NCBI GenBank assembly: GCA_023807065.1
Contig: JAJJLU010000047.1
Coordinates: forward strand, 1-26,386
From: Isotricha intestinalis
Lineage: Eukaryota; Ciliophora; Litostomatea; Vestibuliferida; Isotrichidae
DNA: 26,386 nucleotides
Direction of reading: 5' to 3'
A program made the position numbers and the translations under genes. Position 1 is the first letter of the stretch, and the number at the start of each line of letters is the position of its first letter. This document shows, one piece after another, positions 1-8,260 of the stretch. The notes beneath the pieces were generated by a model. That model did not search any database and was not told the origin of the DNA. It saw only the letters and a program-made list of their open reading frames with translations.

Positions 1-33
1 CCCCAATCCCCAATCCCCAATCCCCAATCCCCA
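1..33. repeat. Left telomere, (CCCCAAT)4 + CCCC
   Basis: Four perfect CCCCAAT units followed by a partial CCCC mark the left chromosome end, read as the C-rich strand. The same unit occurs reverse-complemented at the other end of the window, which is the arrangement of a true linear chromosome. The array stops abruptly and passes straight into AT-rich subtelomere with no degenerate transition. Confidence 0.97.
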
Positions 34-1062
34 TATAAATAATTATTTTTAATTTATTATATTCATTTAAAATGTCATAAAGGATATTAAAAAAATAGAA
101 AATATTTTTGTTATTTATTTAAAGTATAATAAAAATGACTTAATTTTATAGATAAATTATAAAATATTTTGAATAACAATAAAATAATAAATTTCAATGT
201 AATTTATTTATTTTAATTTTCAAATAGAAATTTAAAAAAAAAATGAAGAAAAATTGTAGATATAATTGAATTTATCAAGAAAAAGAAATTCAAGTGTTGA
301 AAAAATGAAAAAAGATAATTGTTAGATAATAAAACAACATAAAATGAAAAAAATAAATATTTTAATAAAAGAAATATTAGTTGGGGGGGATTAAATATTA
401 TGAAATAAAGCAAAATTTTTAATAGAAAAAAAACAATGGAAGAATTAAAAATTGATAATATAATAATAAAGTAAAATTTTAAACTATAAAAAGAAATAGT
501 GATATATTTAAATAATATTATGATTTTAAATTATAATTAAAAGCTGATAATATTATATTAAAAAGAAAAATATTTTTCTCTTGAAAAAGTAAATGAAGAA
601 TATAAAAAAAACATTTTAAAAAAGTTGATTAAAATTAATATTTTAATATTAAAAAAGAAGTCAAAAGAAATTCAAATAATAATTTATTATTAGAAGATAA
701 TAAAAAATTCAAACAAAATTTAAATGAAAAAGTAAATTAATTAAATCAATTAAAAGAAAAAATAATAGTTATTTTAAAAAATTTATTTACAAAAGAAAAT
801 GAATTTCATAATGAAAATTTTTTTTGAGAATTTTAATTATTTTAAAAGAAGTAAATGATATAAATGTATATAAATAAATAAAAATATAATTATTAAAAAT
901 AATAATAAATTTAATGTTAATTTACGTTTTTAAAATGGAATTTTTTTCTAATTTGTATATTTTTTTCTTTATTAAATTTATTATAAACACAAAATTATAT
1001 TTGTAAAATAAAATATATAAATAAAAAAACTTTTATTTTTTTAATCATATATTAAATAAGAA
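34..1062. other. Left subtelomeric arm without an intact gene
   Basis: About 1 kb of very AT-rich DNA with stops in all frames. It holds a decayed coiled-coil gene (listed separately) and one conspicuous run of six G within TTGGGGGGATT at 381-391, which resembles a telomere unit in the orientation opposite to the adjacent telomere. The last ~150 bases before 1063 are probably the promoter and 5' leader of the tandem-MIT gene; no specific promoter element is recognisable. Confidence 0.7.
436..860 (+). pseudogene. Decayed coiled-coil gene fragment
   Basis: Plus-strand reading gives coding-like fragments broken by stops and frame changes. One near 436 starts MEELKIDN. One near 575-600 reads SLEKVNEEYKKN. 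One near 690-830 reads NLLLEDNKKF, QNLNEKVN, a TAA, then LNQLKEK and FTKENEFHNEN. The Lys/Glu/Asn/Leu heptad-like make-up is that of a coiled coil. At least one stop sits where a Gln (CAA) would suit the heptad, consistent with a C-to-T change. The antisense hydrophobic frame at 213-413 is a by-product of this lysine-rich composition. No parent gene is in the window, so identity and true limits are unknown. Confidence 0.45.
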
Positions 1063-1707
1063 ATGGAAGAAGAAAATAAATTAGAAAATTTAAAAAATGA
1101 AATGAAATTTTATGCATCAAAAGCAATAAATGAAGACAAATCAAATTATTATAAACAAGCAATAATATCATATTCAATTGCAATAGATAAATTAAAAATT
1201 CTATTAAATATAGACCCAAATTTAATTTATCACGAATTTTACAAAAAAAAAATTACAGAATATAATAATAGAATAAATTATCTAAAATCATCTTTATTTG
1301 AAGTTCAAAAAAAAATAGAAGAAGAAAAAAGAAAATTAGAAAAAAATACTGAAAAATCAATTTATAAAAGTAAATCAACTGATGTTTCATCGAATGGTTC
1401 AACTAATTTAAGTTTAGATACAATAAATAAAAACATTCAATATCAAAATGATAATAGTCCTTTTTCTATTGAATCTATTTTAAAAGAAGCGAAAATATTA
1501 GCTGAAAAAGCTAAAAAAGCTGATTCAAATGAAGATTATAATAATGCTTTTGATTATTATGTTCAATCTGCTGATAAATTAAATTTTCTTTGTAAAAATG
1601 ATAATAATGAAAATAATAGGAAAATCTATATGGAAAAAGGAAAAGAATATGCAAATAGAGCTAAAGAGTTAAGATATATAATAAATATGAGAAAACAATT
1701 TAAATAA
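1063..1707 (+). CDS. Tandem MIT-domain protein
   Basis: A 214-residue soluble protein with two MIT-like (microtubule-interacting and trafficking) three-helix domains. The first spans about residues 14-76: Ala-rich start (YASKAINED), Tyr-Lys-x-Ala-Ile-x-x-Tyr in the second helix, and an ending of EYNNRINYLK. The second spans about 140-206: AKILAEKAKKAD, then YNNAFDYYVQSADKL, then KEYANRAKEL. A charged helix and a Ser/Asn-rich linker (residues 80-135) separate them. MIT domains bind the C-terminal MIM tails of ESCRT-III subunits, so a role in endosomal or membrane remodelling is inferred. Tandem MITs occur at the N-terminus of calpain-7, but no protease or AAA domain follows here. The gene is the first intact one from the left telomere, has a GAAATGG start context and ends in TAA. 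Confidence 0.75.
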   Translation: MEEENKLENLKNEMKFYASKAINEDKSNYYKQAIISYSIAIDKLKILLNIDPNLIYHEFYKKKITEYNNRINYLKSSLFEVQKKIEEEKRKLEKNTEKSIYKSKSTDVSSNGSTNLSLDTINKNIQYQNDNSPFSIESILKEAKILAEKAKKADSNEDYNNAFDYYVQSADKLNFLCKNDNNENNRKIYMEKGKEYANRAKELRYIINMRKQFK

Positions 1708-2000
1708 ATATTAATTGTAATTATTCAAAATATTTCTTCTAATTAAATTTTTTTTTTCTTCTTCTCTTCAAATAAATTAAAATAAATAAAAACATATAAT
1801 TTTTATCAAAACATTAAAAAAAATATATGATTCAATTAAAGAATAATATTTACCAAAAAAAAAAATATAATAGATAAATTAATAAAAAACTATTTGATAA
1901 TTTTATTTGACTCTTTTTTTAAATATTTAATTCAATTATAATATTTGAATGAATATAAAAGATTTTTAAAAATAATAGTTAAATTCCTTTTTATAAAATA

Positions 2001-3140
2001 TTATTGATTAACAACTGATAAATTAATAATACTACTTGAAGAAGTAATATTTGTATCCTTCATAGTATAAAAAGCTCCTCTTTTGGAAATTTCATATCTT
2101 GTATTTTTTTGTAAATCCCAAAAATTAAAAATAATAATTTCAGAGAAAATAAGAAAGCATAAAATATAAACAACAGAAAGACAAATATTTCCAAAACTTG
2201 AAATTTCTTGTTTATCTTTTTCTTGAACATAAAATAATTTAAGAATACAAACCATTAGATTTGATAATCCTCTTCCCATTATAGCATAACTTGGTTTTGT
2301 TTCTTCAACAACTTTAAATTCTAAAATATATAAAATTGAACTTATTAAACAATAAATTATTATAATTCTAATATCTTTATCTTGTAAATAATCAAAAAGT
2401 GAAAAATAAATTATTTTATATATAAAATAGTTGTATAAAAAATAACCAATTATTAATCCTAATAAACCAATTATAGTTAAAATTAAATTCATATTTATAA
2501 AAAATTCGTAATTTAATTTTTTTGCTATTATATAATTTGTACTTTGAATATATTGAGATAAAGTAATAATTAATAATAAAGAAATTGTTGCTTTAATTTT
2601 ATATTTATATAAATCTTTTATCAAATAAATAATAAAATAAATAATTAAACTTAATGAAATTAAATATAAAGAAAGTTTATGATGTCGATAAAATTTTATT
2701 TTTAAAAAATATTTTTCATTTATGAAATATGAGAAAAATAAAACAAAAAATTTAAGATGATCTAAAAAAAGACTTTTTATTTTCTTCATTTCATAATTAT
2801 AAAAAAAATAACGATATTTAAATTCTCCAAAAGTTGTTGTGATAAAGGCAATAAACATTATAAAAGAAATCCAGAAAAAATATTTTTTTATAATTTGCTT
2901 TTCATATTTATCATAATAATAATTTTGAGTATTTTTTATATTTGAAAACATTATTTTTTGAAAAATATAAAATATAATTGAAGAAAAGTAAGAAATATAT
3001 ACTATAAAAATACGATTTAATGCATTATTTTTTAAATAATCTTCTCCTGAATATACTATATATGATTTAAAACTTCTTAATATTGCAATTATCGTTAAAT
3101 GACTTAAGCATTGTGGTTTGTTGAAAGATATTATTGACAT
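2001..3140 (-). CDS. DMT/SLC35F6-like multi-pass transporter, paralog 1
   Basis: A 379-residue protein with about ten hydrophobic helices and no cleavable signal peptide. It is one of four related proteins here and is closest to the one at 5508-6635. Shared landmarks: an N-terminal KPQC; EFKYRYFFYN (residues 106-115); NEKYFLKIKFY (141-151) just before a helix; AKKLNYEFF followed by a Gly-rich GLLGLIIG helix; EETKPSYAIM; and a final helix with FSEIIIFNF before KNTRYEISKRG. The layout resembles drug/metabolite transporters, especially SLC35F6-like proteins, where a lysine-rich KK/EEK loop precedes a GLFG helix and the last helix carries a YNEI-like Glu. The substrate cannot be inferred. The Ser/Thr-rich C-terminal tail is probably cytosolic. 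It is divergently transcribed from the gene at 3330 across 189 bases. Confidence 0.7.
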   Translation of the reverse strand: MSIISFNKPQCLSHLTIIAILRSFKSYIVYSGEDYLKNNALNRIFIVYISYFSSIIFYIFQKIMFSNIKNTQNYYYDKYEKQIIKKYFFWISFIMFIAFITTTFGEFKYRYFFYNYEMKKIKSLFLDHLKFFVLFFSYFINEKYFLKIKFYRHHKLSLYLISLSLIIYFIIYLIKDLYKYKIKATISLLLIITLSQYIQSTNYIIAKKLNYEFFINMNLILTIIGLLGLIIGYFLYNYFIYKIIYFSLFDYLQDKDIRIIIIYCLISSILYILEFKVVEETKPSYAIMGRGLSNLMVCILKLFYVQEKDKQEISSFGNICLSVVYILCFLIFSEIIIFNFWDLQKNTRYEISKRGAFYTMKDTNITSSSSIINLSVVNQ

Positions 3141-3329
3141 TTTTTTTTATATTTTTAAATTCGTAAAAATATATTTATAGTTTTACTAATATTTCACAAA
3201 AATTCTTATATTATACTAATAATAAATACTCCAAAATAATATTTATCAATTATATAAAAAATATCTTTTATATTAAAATTTGAAAAAAAAAAAAGAATAT
3301 TAAAAAAAAATAAAATTAAAAAAATAAAA

Positions 3330-5312
3330 ATGTTAAATAAGATAATAACTTTTTTATTAATATTAAAAATAAAAACTCAAATATTTTCTCTTTATGAGAC
3401 ATTAAATGGAAATATAACAATATCATCAACAACAAAGGAATTAGAAAGGAATAAATCATATATAAAAATATCAAAATATATATATAATGAAAAACAAACT
3501 CCTTTAATTCAAGTTGATCAATTTATTCCAAATAAAATAAAATTTATTGAAAATAATTTAAATTTTGGAATTGGTTATCCAACAATTAAATCTTTAGTTT
3601 ATGGAAAAACAATTTTAGGAATTAATAATATTTCTATTATTAATTTTCATAATGATAAAGTTTTTTATCCTCAAAAATATTCTAAAAATACTCTTTTTCC
3701 TTTAATTGATTATCAAAAAGATAATTTTATTGTTGATTGTAATTTTACTAATATGTTTTTCGATTATAATTTTATTACATTTAATGGAAATAATATTTAT
3801 ACTAAATTTGATTTTTTTTTTAAATTTACTTTTGGATTATTTAAAGGAGAATTGTTTATTATATTTAATTTTTTTGAAAAAGAAAATAAATTTAGTGATA
3901 ATAATTGTGAAGGAAAAATTAATGATTTTTTTATTACTAATAAATTTGGAGAAAATATTAATGAAGGTTATTTGTTTTTATATATTTCTGAAGAAAAAAA
4001 AATATGTATTTATAATCTTTATTTAGAATCATCAATTTTAAAATATAAATATAAAAATAAAATATTAAATATTAATTCAAATATCTTAGATATTAAAAGT
4101 TATAAAGAAAATATTTTTTATTCTCTTAAAGGAGAAAAAAAAATAAAACAAATTTCAATAAATAATACATCAAAAATAATAGAATACACAAATAAAGAAA
4201 TTCAAAATGATATAATTTCTTTTGTGGTATTAGAAGAAACAATATATTTAATAGAAAAAAATAAAGGAATGATAATATTTGATAAAATAAATCTAAAAAT
4301 AAGAAAAAGATTAAATTATGAAAAAGCAATTAAATTAGATTATTTTATTAATGCTTTTAATGGAAATAAATTTATAGGATTATATTTAAATAACAGTGAT
4401 AATAATTATAGTGATTTTTTTATAGAATTTTTAATTATAAATGAAATAAATCCACTAATAAATAAAGTTTTATTATATCCTGATAAAATAAAACCAACAA
4501 TAAATCAAATATTAACTATTGATTATTTTTTTACTTATATTTATGATAAAAATAATAAACAAATTATTATTATTAAAAGAGGTTCTTTATCAAATATTCC
4601 TTTTGTTTCTTTTAAAATTGATTTAAAAGAATTTAAAAATAATTTTGACTCTCAAATTTTTCCCATTTATTTTGGTAACAATGAAAGTTTTATTAGTATT
4701 TTAGATGATAAAAAATATTATTTAATTAAAGGAAAATTTGTTGAAAGTAATTTAACTTGTAATTTTAAAAAAGTTGGAATTTATAATATTATTTTTCTTC
4801 AAAATCAAGATTTTTGTTCTTCTTTTTCAAAAAATGATAATATTCATAATTCTTTTCTTTTTTGTATAAATATATTAATTTATAGATATAATGTTTTAGA
4901 AAATAAAAATATAAAAATTCATTTAATTCCAATTATTTCAATTTTAAGTTTGATTGTATTTATTTTAGTTTTATTATATTATAAATATAAAAAAATTAAA
5001 ATTGTTTTTGATAAAAATAATTTAGATTATTTATATATTGAATCTAATAGTATTAATAATAGTAAAAATTCTCAAAATCAATTTGTTGGAGAATTAGAAT
5101 CTAAAAGTTATTATTTAAATGATAGCAATTTAAGTCAAATTAATAATAGAAATTTTTTGCAACAAATTTTAAATAATAATAAAAAAATAGGAATAAGTAA
5201 ACAATATAATCCTCAATCAAGTGAAACTTCTAAAATTAAAGATAATGATAATAATGATAAAATCAATGAAAATAAATCATTAAAATTCAATATTCAGAAA
5301 ATAAAAAAGTAA
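3330..5312 (+). CDS. Type I membrane protein of unknown function
   Basis: A 660-residue protein that I do not recognise. The first ~20 residues are hydrophobic (LNKIITFLLILKI) and fit a signal peptide. A ~500-residue Tyr/Phe/Asn-rich region follows, with many short beta-like segments. It contains several N-glycosylation sequons (NFT, NTS, NES, NLT) and scattered cysteines, as expected of a lumenal or extracellular domain. One strong membrane helix lies at about 530-555 (LIPIISILSLIVFILVLLYY), followed by KYKK and a ~105-residue Asn/Ser-rich cytoplasmic tail. The strand-rich repeats would suit a beta-propeller-type ectodomain, but that is inference only. It lies between two transporter paralogs, and the next non-transporter gene downstream is also a signal-anchored type I protein. 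Shorter frames inside it on both strands are shadows. Confidence 0.75.
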   Translation: MLNKIITFLLILKIKTQIFSLYETLNGNITISSTTKELERNKSYIKISKYIYNEKQTPLIQVDQFIPNKIKFIENNLNFGIGYPTIKSLVYGKTILGINNISIINFHNDKVFYPQKYSKNTLFPLIDYQKDNFIVDCNFTNMFFDYNFITFNGNNIYTKFDFFFKFTFGLFKGELFIIFNFFEKENKFSDNNCEGKINDFFITNKFGENINEGYLFLYISEEKKICIYNLYLESSILKYKYKNKILNINSNILDIKSYKENIFYSLKGEKKIKQISINNTSKIIEYTNKEIQNDIISFVVLEETIYLIEKNKGMIIFDKINLKIRKRLNYEKAIKLDYFINAFNGNKFIGLYLNNSDNNYSDFFIEFLIINEINPLINKVLLYPDKIKPTINQILTIDYFFTYIYDKNNKQIIIIKRGSLSNIPFVSFKIDLKEFKNNFDSQIFPIYFGNNESFISILDDKKYYLIKGKFVESNLTCNFKKVGIYNIIFLQNQDFCSSFSKNDNIHNSFLFCINILIYRYNVLENKNIKIHLIPIISILSLIVFILVLLYYKYKKIKIVFDKNNLDYLYIESNSINNSKNSQNQFVGELESKSYYLNDSNLSQINNRNFLQQILNNNKKIGISKQYNPQSSETSKIKDNDNNDKINENKSLKFNIQKIKK

Positions 5313-5507
5313 AAGAATTTTTCTTTGATATTATTCAATAAATTTTATTTTAAAAATTATTTAAATTTTATATTTATATTTTATAAGTTAAAATAATTTT
5401 TTTGATTGAAAATTATAAGAGTATATAATAAAAGATTTATATTTCAATAAATCAACCATCGAAAAAATTATTACATAAATAAATTTTTTCTTTTTAAATA
5501 AAAAAAA

Positions 5508-6635
5508 ATGACATTAATAAACTTAAATAAACCAAAATGTTATATTAATTTAATAGTAATATTAATTATTCGATGCTTAAAGCATTACATTAAAAAATCT
5601 AATATAGAACTTTTAAAAACAAAAATGATACTTCGTATTTTTTTATTATATATATCTTACTCTTTAGGAATAATACCTTATTTTATTCAAAATAAGATTA
5701 GTAATAATGAAATAAATTTCAAAAATTATTTTTTTGAAAAAGAATTAATGTATGTTGTTTCAAATCATAAATTATGGTTTTTTTTTATTTTTTTTCTTTG
5801 TTATCTAACAACAACTTTAAGTGAATTCAAATATAAATATTTTTTTTACAATGATATTATGAAAAGTTTTAATAAACAAACAATAGAAAACTGTGAATTT
5901 ATTTTTCTATTTTTTTCATGTTTTTTAAATGAAAAATATATTTTAAATATTAAATTTTATTTTCATCATTTTATTTCACTATTTTTTGTTGGTTTCATGT
6001 TATTACTAAATATATTATTTTATCTATTTTCACTAAAATTAGATACAAATGAAAAATTATATTTTTTTATTTGTATTATTATAATTTCTTTTCAAACTCA
6101 ATATTTACTAAGTGCTACATTAACAATTTCAAAAAAATTAAATTATGAATATTTTATAGACATGTATTTACTTTTAAGTATAATTGGTTTATTTGGTTTA
6201 ACTTTTGGAATAATAATTTATTTTTCTTTGAATAATAGTCTGTCATTAAAAATAACAAAATTTAGTGAAATTTTAGTTTTAATATTATATTGTATAATGA
6301 ATTCAATTTTACATATCTTAGAATTTAAAGTTCTTGAAGAAACAAGGCCTTCTTATATTTTAATGGCAAAAAGTGGAGAAAATTTAATTCTTAATTTATT
6401 TAAACTTTTTTTAAGTAAAAAAATTTTTAATGAAGAAGAAAAAACTAATTTGGAAATTACTTTAATTAGTTTTTTTGAATTAATTAGTTTTTTTATTTTT
6501 TCTGAAACTTTAGTTTTAAAATTTTGGAATTTAGATAAATATACTAGAACAGCAATTATTCAAAGAGGAGAAGAAACTTTAATTAATGATTTAAGAGATT
6601 TATCTGTAATTGAAGCTTCTATTTTAGAAAATTAA
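5508..6635 (+). CDS. DMT/SLC35F6-like multi-pass transporter, paralog 2
   Basis: A 375-residue integral membrane protein with roughly ten helices, closest to the minus-strand paralog at 2001-3140. It keeps NKPKC near the N-terminus, TTTLSEFKYKYFFYN, NEKYILNIKFY with a following HH pair, KKLNYEYF, IIGLFGLTFG, EETRPSYILM, and a last helix with FSETLVLKFWNLDKYTR then QRGEE. Similarity runs the whole length, including both termini, so the pair arose by duplication; the opposite orientation implies an inversion or an inverted duplication. DMT-superfamily membership is inferred from helix number and the SLC35F6-like KK-loop/GLFG and terminal Glu features. Transport substrate and membrane are unknown. 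It starts with A-rich context (AAAAATGA) and ends in TAA. Confidence 0.7.
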   Translation: MTLINLNKPKCYINLIVILIIRCLKHYIKKSNIELLKTKMILRIFLLYISYSLGIIPYFIQNKISNNEINFKNYFFEKELMYVVSNHKLWFFFIFFLCYLTTTLSEFKYKYFFYNDIMKSFNKQTIENCEFIFLFFSCFLNEKYILNIKFYFHHFISLFFVGFMLLLNILFYLFSLKLDTNEKLYFFICIIIISFQTQYLLSATLTISKKLNYEYFIDMYLLLSIIGLFGLTFGIIIYFSLNNSLSLKITKFSEILVLILYCIMNSILHILEFKVLEETRPSYILMAKSGENLILNLFKLFLSKKIFNEEEKTNLEITLISFFELISFFIFSETLVLKFWNLDKYTRTAIIQRGEETLINDLRDLSVIEASILEN

Positions 6636-6800
6636 TTTATGTTAAATTTCATTTGTAATAAATGAATTATTTAAAAAGATTAAATGAGTAAATATTCTTT
6701 TTAAAATTCTTGAAAAATTATTTTAATCAAATATTTTTAATAATATTTATTTATTTAAATATGAAATAATTGTTAAATTAAAAGAATATTAAATTTACAA

Positions 6801-8048
6801 ATGAAATTACTTATAATATTGTTATTAATAAAATTAATTTTTCCAGAATTGAAATTAACTTTTGAATCAGATGAAATAAAATTAACACAAGAAAATAAAA
6901 AAGATTTTGAATTATTAGTAAAAAATGAAATATATACAAAGTTTAATATTGGAAATCCAAATCAAGAAATAAAATGTTATATTCAATCTTTAATATATGA
7001 TTTTTATATATTAAATAAAAATAAAGAAGGATTTTATAGTAAAAATAAATCAAAAAGTTATTTTTCAACATCAAAAGAAAAATATTATTTTCATGATTCA
7101 AATTATAAAGAAGGATTTTATAGTTATGAAAAATTTAATTTTAATAATTTAAAAAATGAAAATTTTATTATTTCAAATTTTTCAATATTAATTGTTGAAA
7201 ATTCAAATTTAAATTATCCTTGTTTTTTAGGTTTATCTTTAAGAGATATTTCAAATGATTATCATCGAAATTTTTTTCAAAGTTTAATTGCAGGAAAAAA
7301 AATAAAAGAAATAAATTATTCAATTGAATATTTAAATGAAAATAAAGGAGAAATAATTATAGGAAAATTACCACATGAATATAATAAAAAATATAAAGAA
7401 GAAAATTTAAAATTTATTCAAATTAATTCAGATTATTATTCTTCTTATTGGAATATAAAATTTAATAAAATTGAATTTGAAAATCAAAAATTTTCAGGTT
7501 CAAATTTTGCTCTTTTTATATATGAAAATAATATGATTTTTTGCCCTAAAGAATATAAAGAAATATTTTTAAAAAATGTTTTTAATAAAAATAAATGTTT
7601 TGAATTTATTACTGTAAATGATTATTATTATTATAAATGTAATGAAAATTCTGATTTTAGTTATTTTCCAAAAATTAAATTTTATAGTTTTGATTTAAAT
7701 TATACTTTTATTTTAGATAAAAATGATTTGATTAAAAAAATTAATGATAAATATTATATTTTAATTTATTTTTCTGATTATGAACAATTCATTTGGAAAT
7801 TAGGAAAACCTTTTCTTCAAAAATATAAATTTATTTTTCTTCAAGATAAAAAAATTATCGGGTTTTATAATAATAATATTATAAATAAAGATGAATCTTC
7901 TTTTTTTTATTATTTTTTTATTTTTTTATGCTTTTTTATTATTATTGTTTTAAATTATGTTTTATATAAAATTTATAGAAATAAAAGAAAAAAAAGAAAT
8001 AATGAAATTGAAGAAATATATGAATATTTCCCAAATAACAAAATATAA
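6801..8048 (+). CDS. Pepsin-fold (A1) pseudoprotease, membrane anchored
   Basis: A 415-residue protein with a signal peptide (MKLLIILLLIKLIF), a pepsin-like body and a C-terminal membrane helix (about 367-390) followed by a basic tail. Family landmarks: YTKFNIGNPNQ (residues 45-56, the Y-x-x-x-IGTPPQ motif), CFLGLS (141-146), GEIIIGKLP (183-191), YWNIKFNKI, and KLGKPFLQKYKFIFLQ with KIIGFY near the end. Aligning by these anchors, the two catalytic Asp-Thr/Ser-Gly motifs are gone: the first falls on Gln63-Ser-Leu and the second on Ile240-Tyr-Glu, with Pro249 in its usual place. The fold is conserved but aspartic peptidase chemistry is not expected. A binding, adhesion or chaperone-like role in the secretory pathway or at the surface is a guess. 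The frame is intact, so this is a non-catalytic homologue and not a pseudogene. Confidence 0.8.
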   Translation: MKLLIILLLIKLIFPELKLTFESDEIKLTQENKKDFELLVKNEIYTKFNIGNPNQEIKCYIQSLIYDFYILNKNKEGFYSKNKSKSYFSTSKEKYYFHDSNYKEGFYSYEKFNFNNLKNENFIISNFSILIVENSNLNYPCFLGLSLRDISNDYHRNFFQSLIAGKKIKEINYSIEYLNENKGEIIIGKLPHEYNKKYKEENLKFIQINSDYYSSYWNIKFNKIEFENQKFSGSNFALFIYENNMIFCPKEYKEIFLKNVFNKNKCFEFITVNDYYYYKCNENSDFSYFPKIKFYSFDLNYTFILDKNDLIKKINDKYYILIYFSDYEQFIWKLGKPFLQKYKFIFLQDKKIIGFYNNNIINKDESSFFYYFFIFLCFFIIIVLNYVLYKIYRNKRKKRNNEIEEIYEYFPNNKI

Positions 8049-8260
8049 TTCTAAATTTTTTTTATTGTGGAAATAAATCTAAAATAAGAAATTATCTATT
8101 AATTTTTATTATATTTTTAATTATTAGTTTAATAATAATTTTTATTTTCAAAATAATAATTTTATATATTTAATATATTTTTTTAATAAAAATAAACATA
8201 TTATAATTGTTTTATAATTAAATTTTAATTTATTTTTGAATTTTTTTATTTAAATATAAA

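Noticed and set aside
213..413. Minus-strand 66-codon hydrophobic frame next to the left telomere
   Set aside because: It is antisense to Lys/Asn-rich decayed coding sequence; AAA read backwards gives TTT (Phe). It has no independent support.
3706..4329. Alternative frames inside the type I membrane protein gene on both strands
   Set aside because: They lie wholly within a 660-codon frame with signal peptide, sequons and membrane helix; their Ile/Leu/Phe make-up is that of shifted AT-rich codons.
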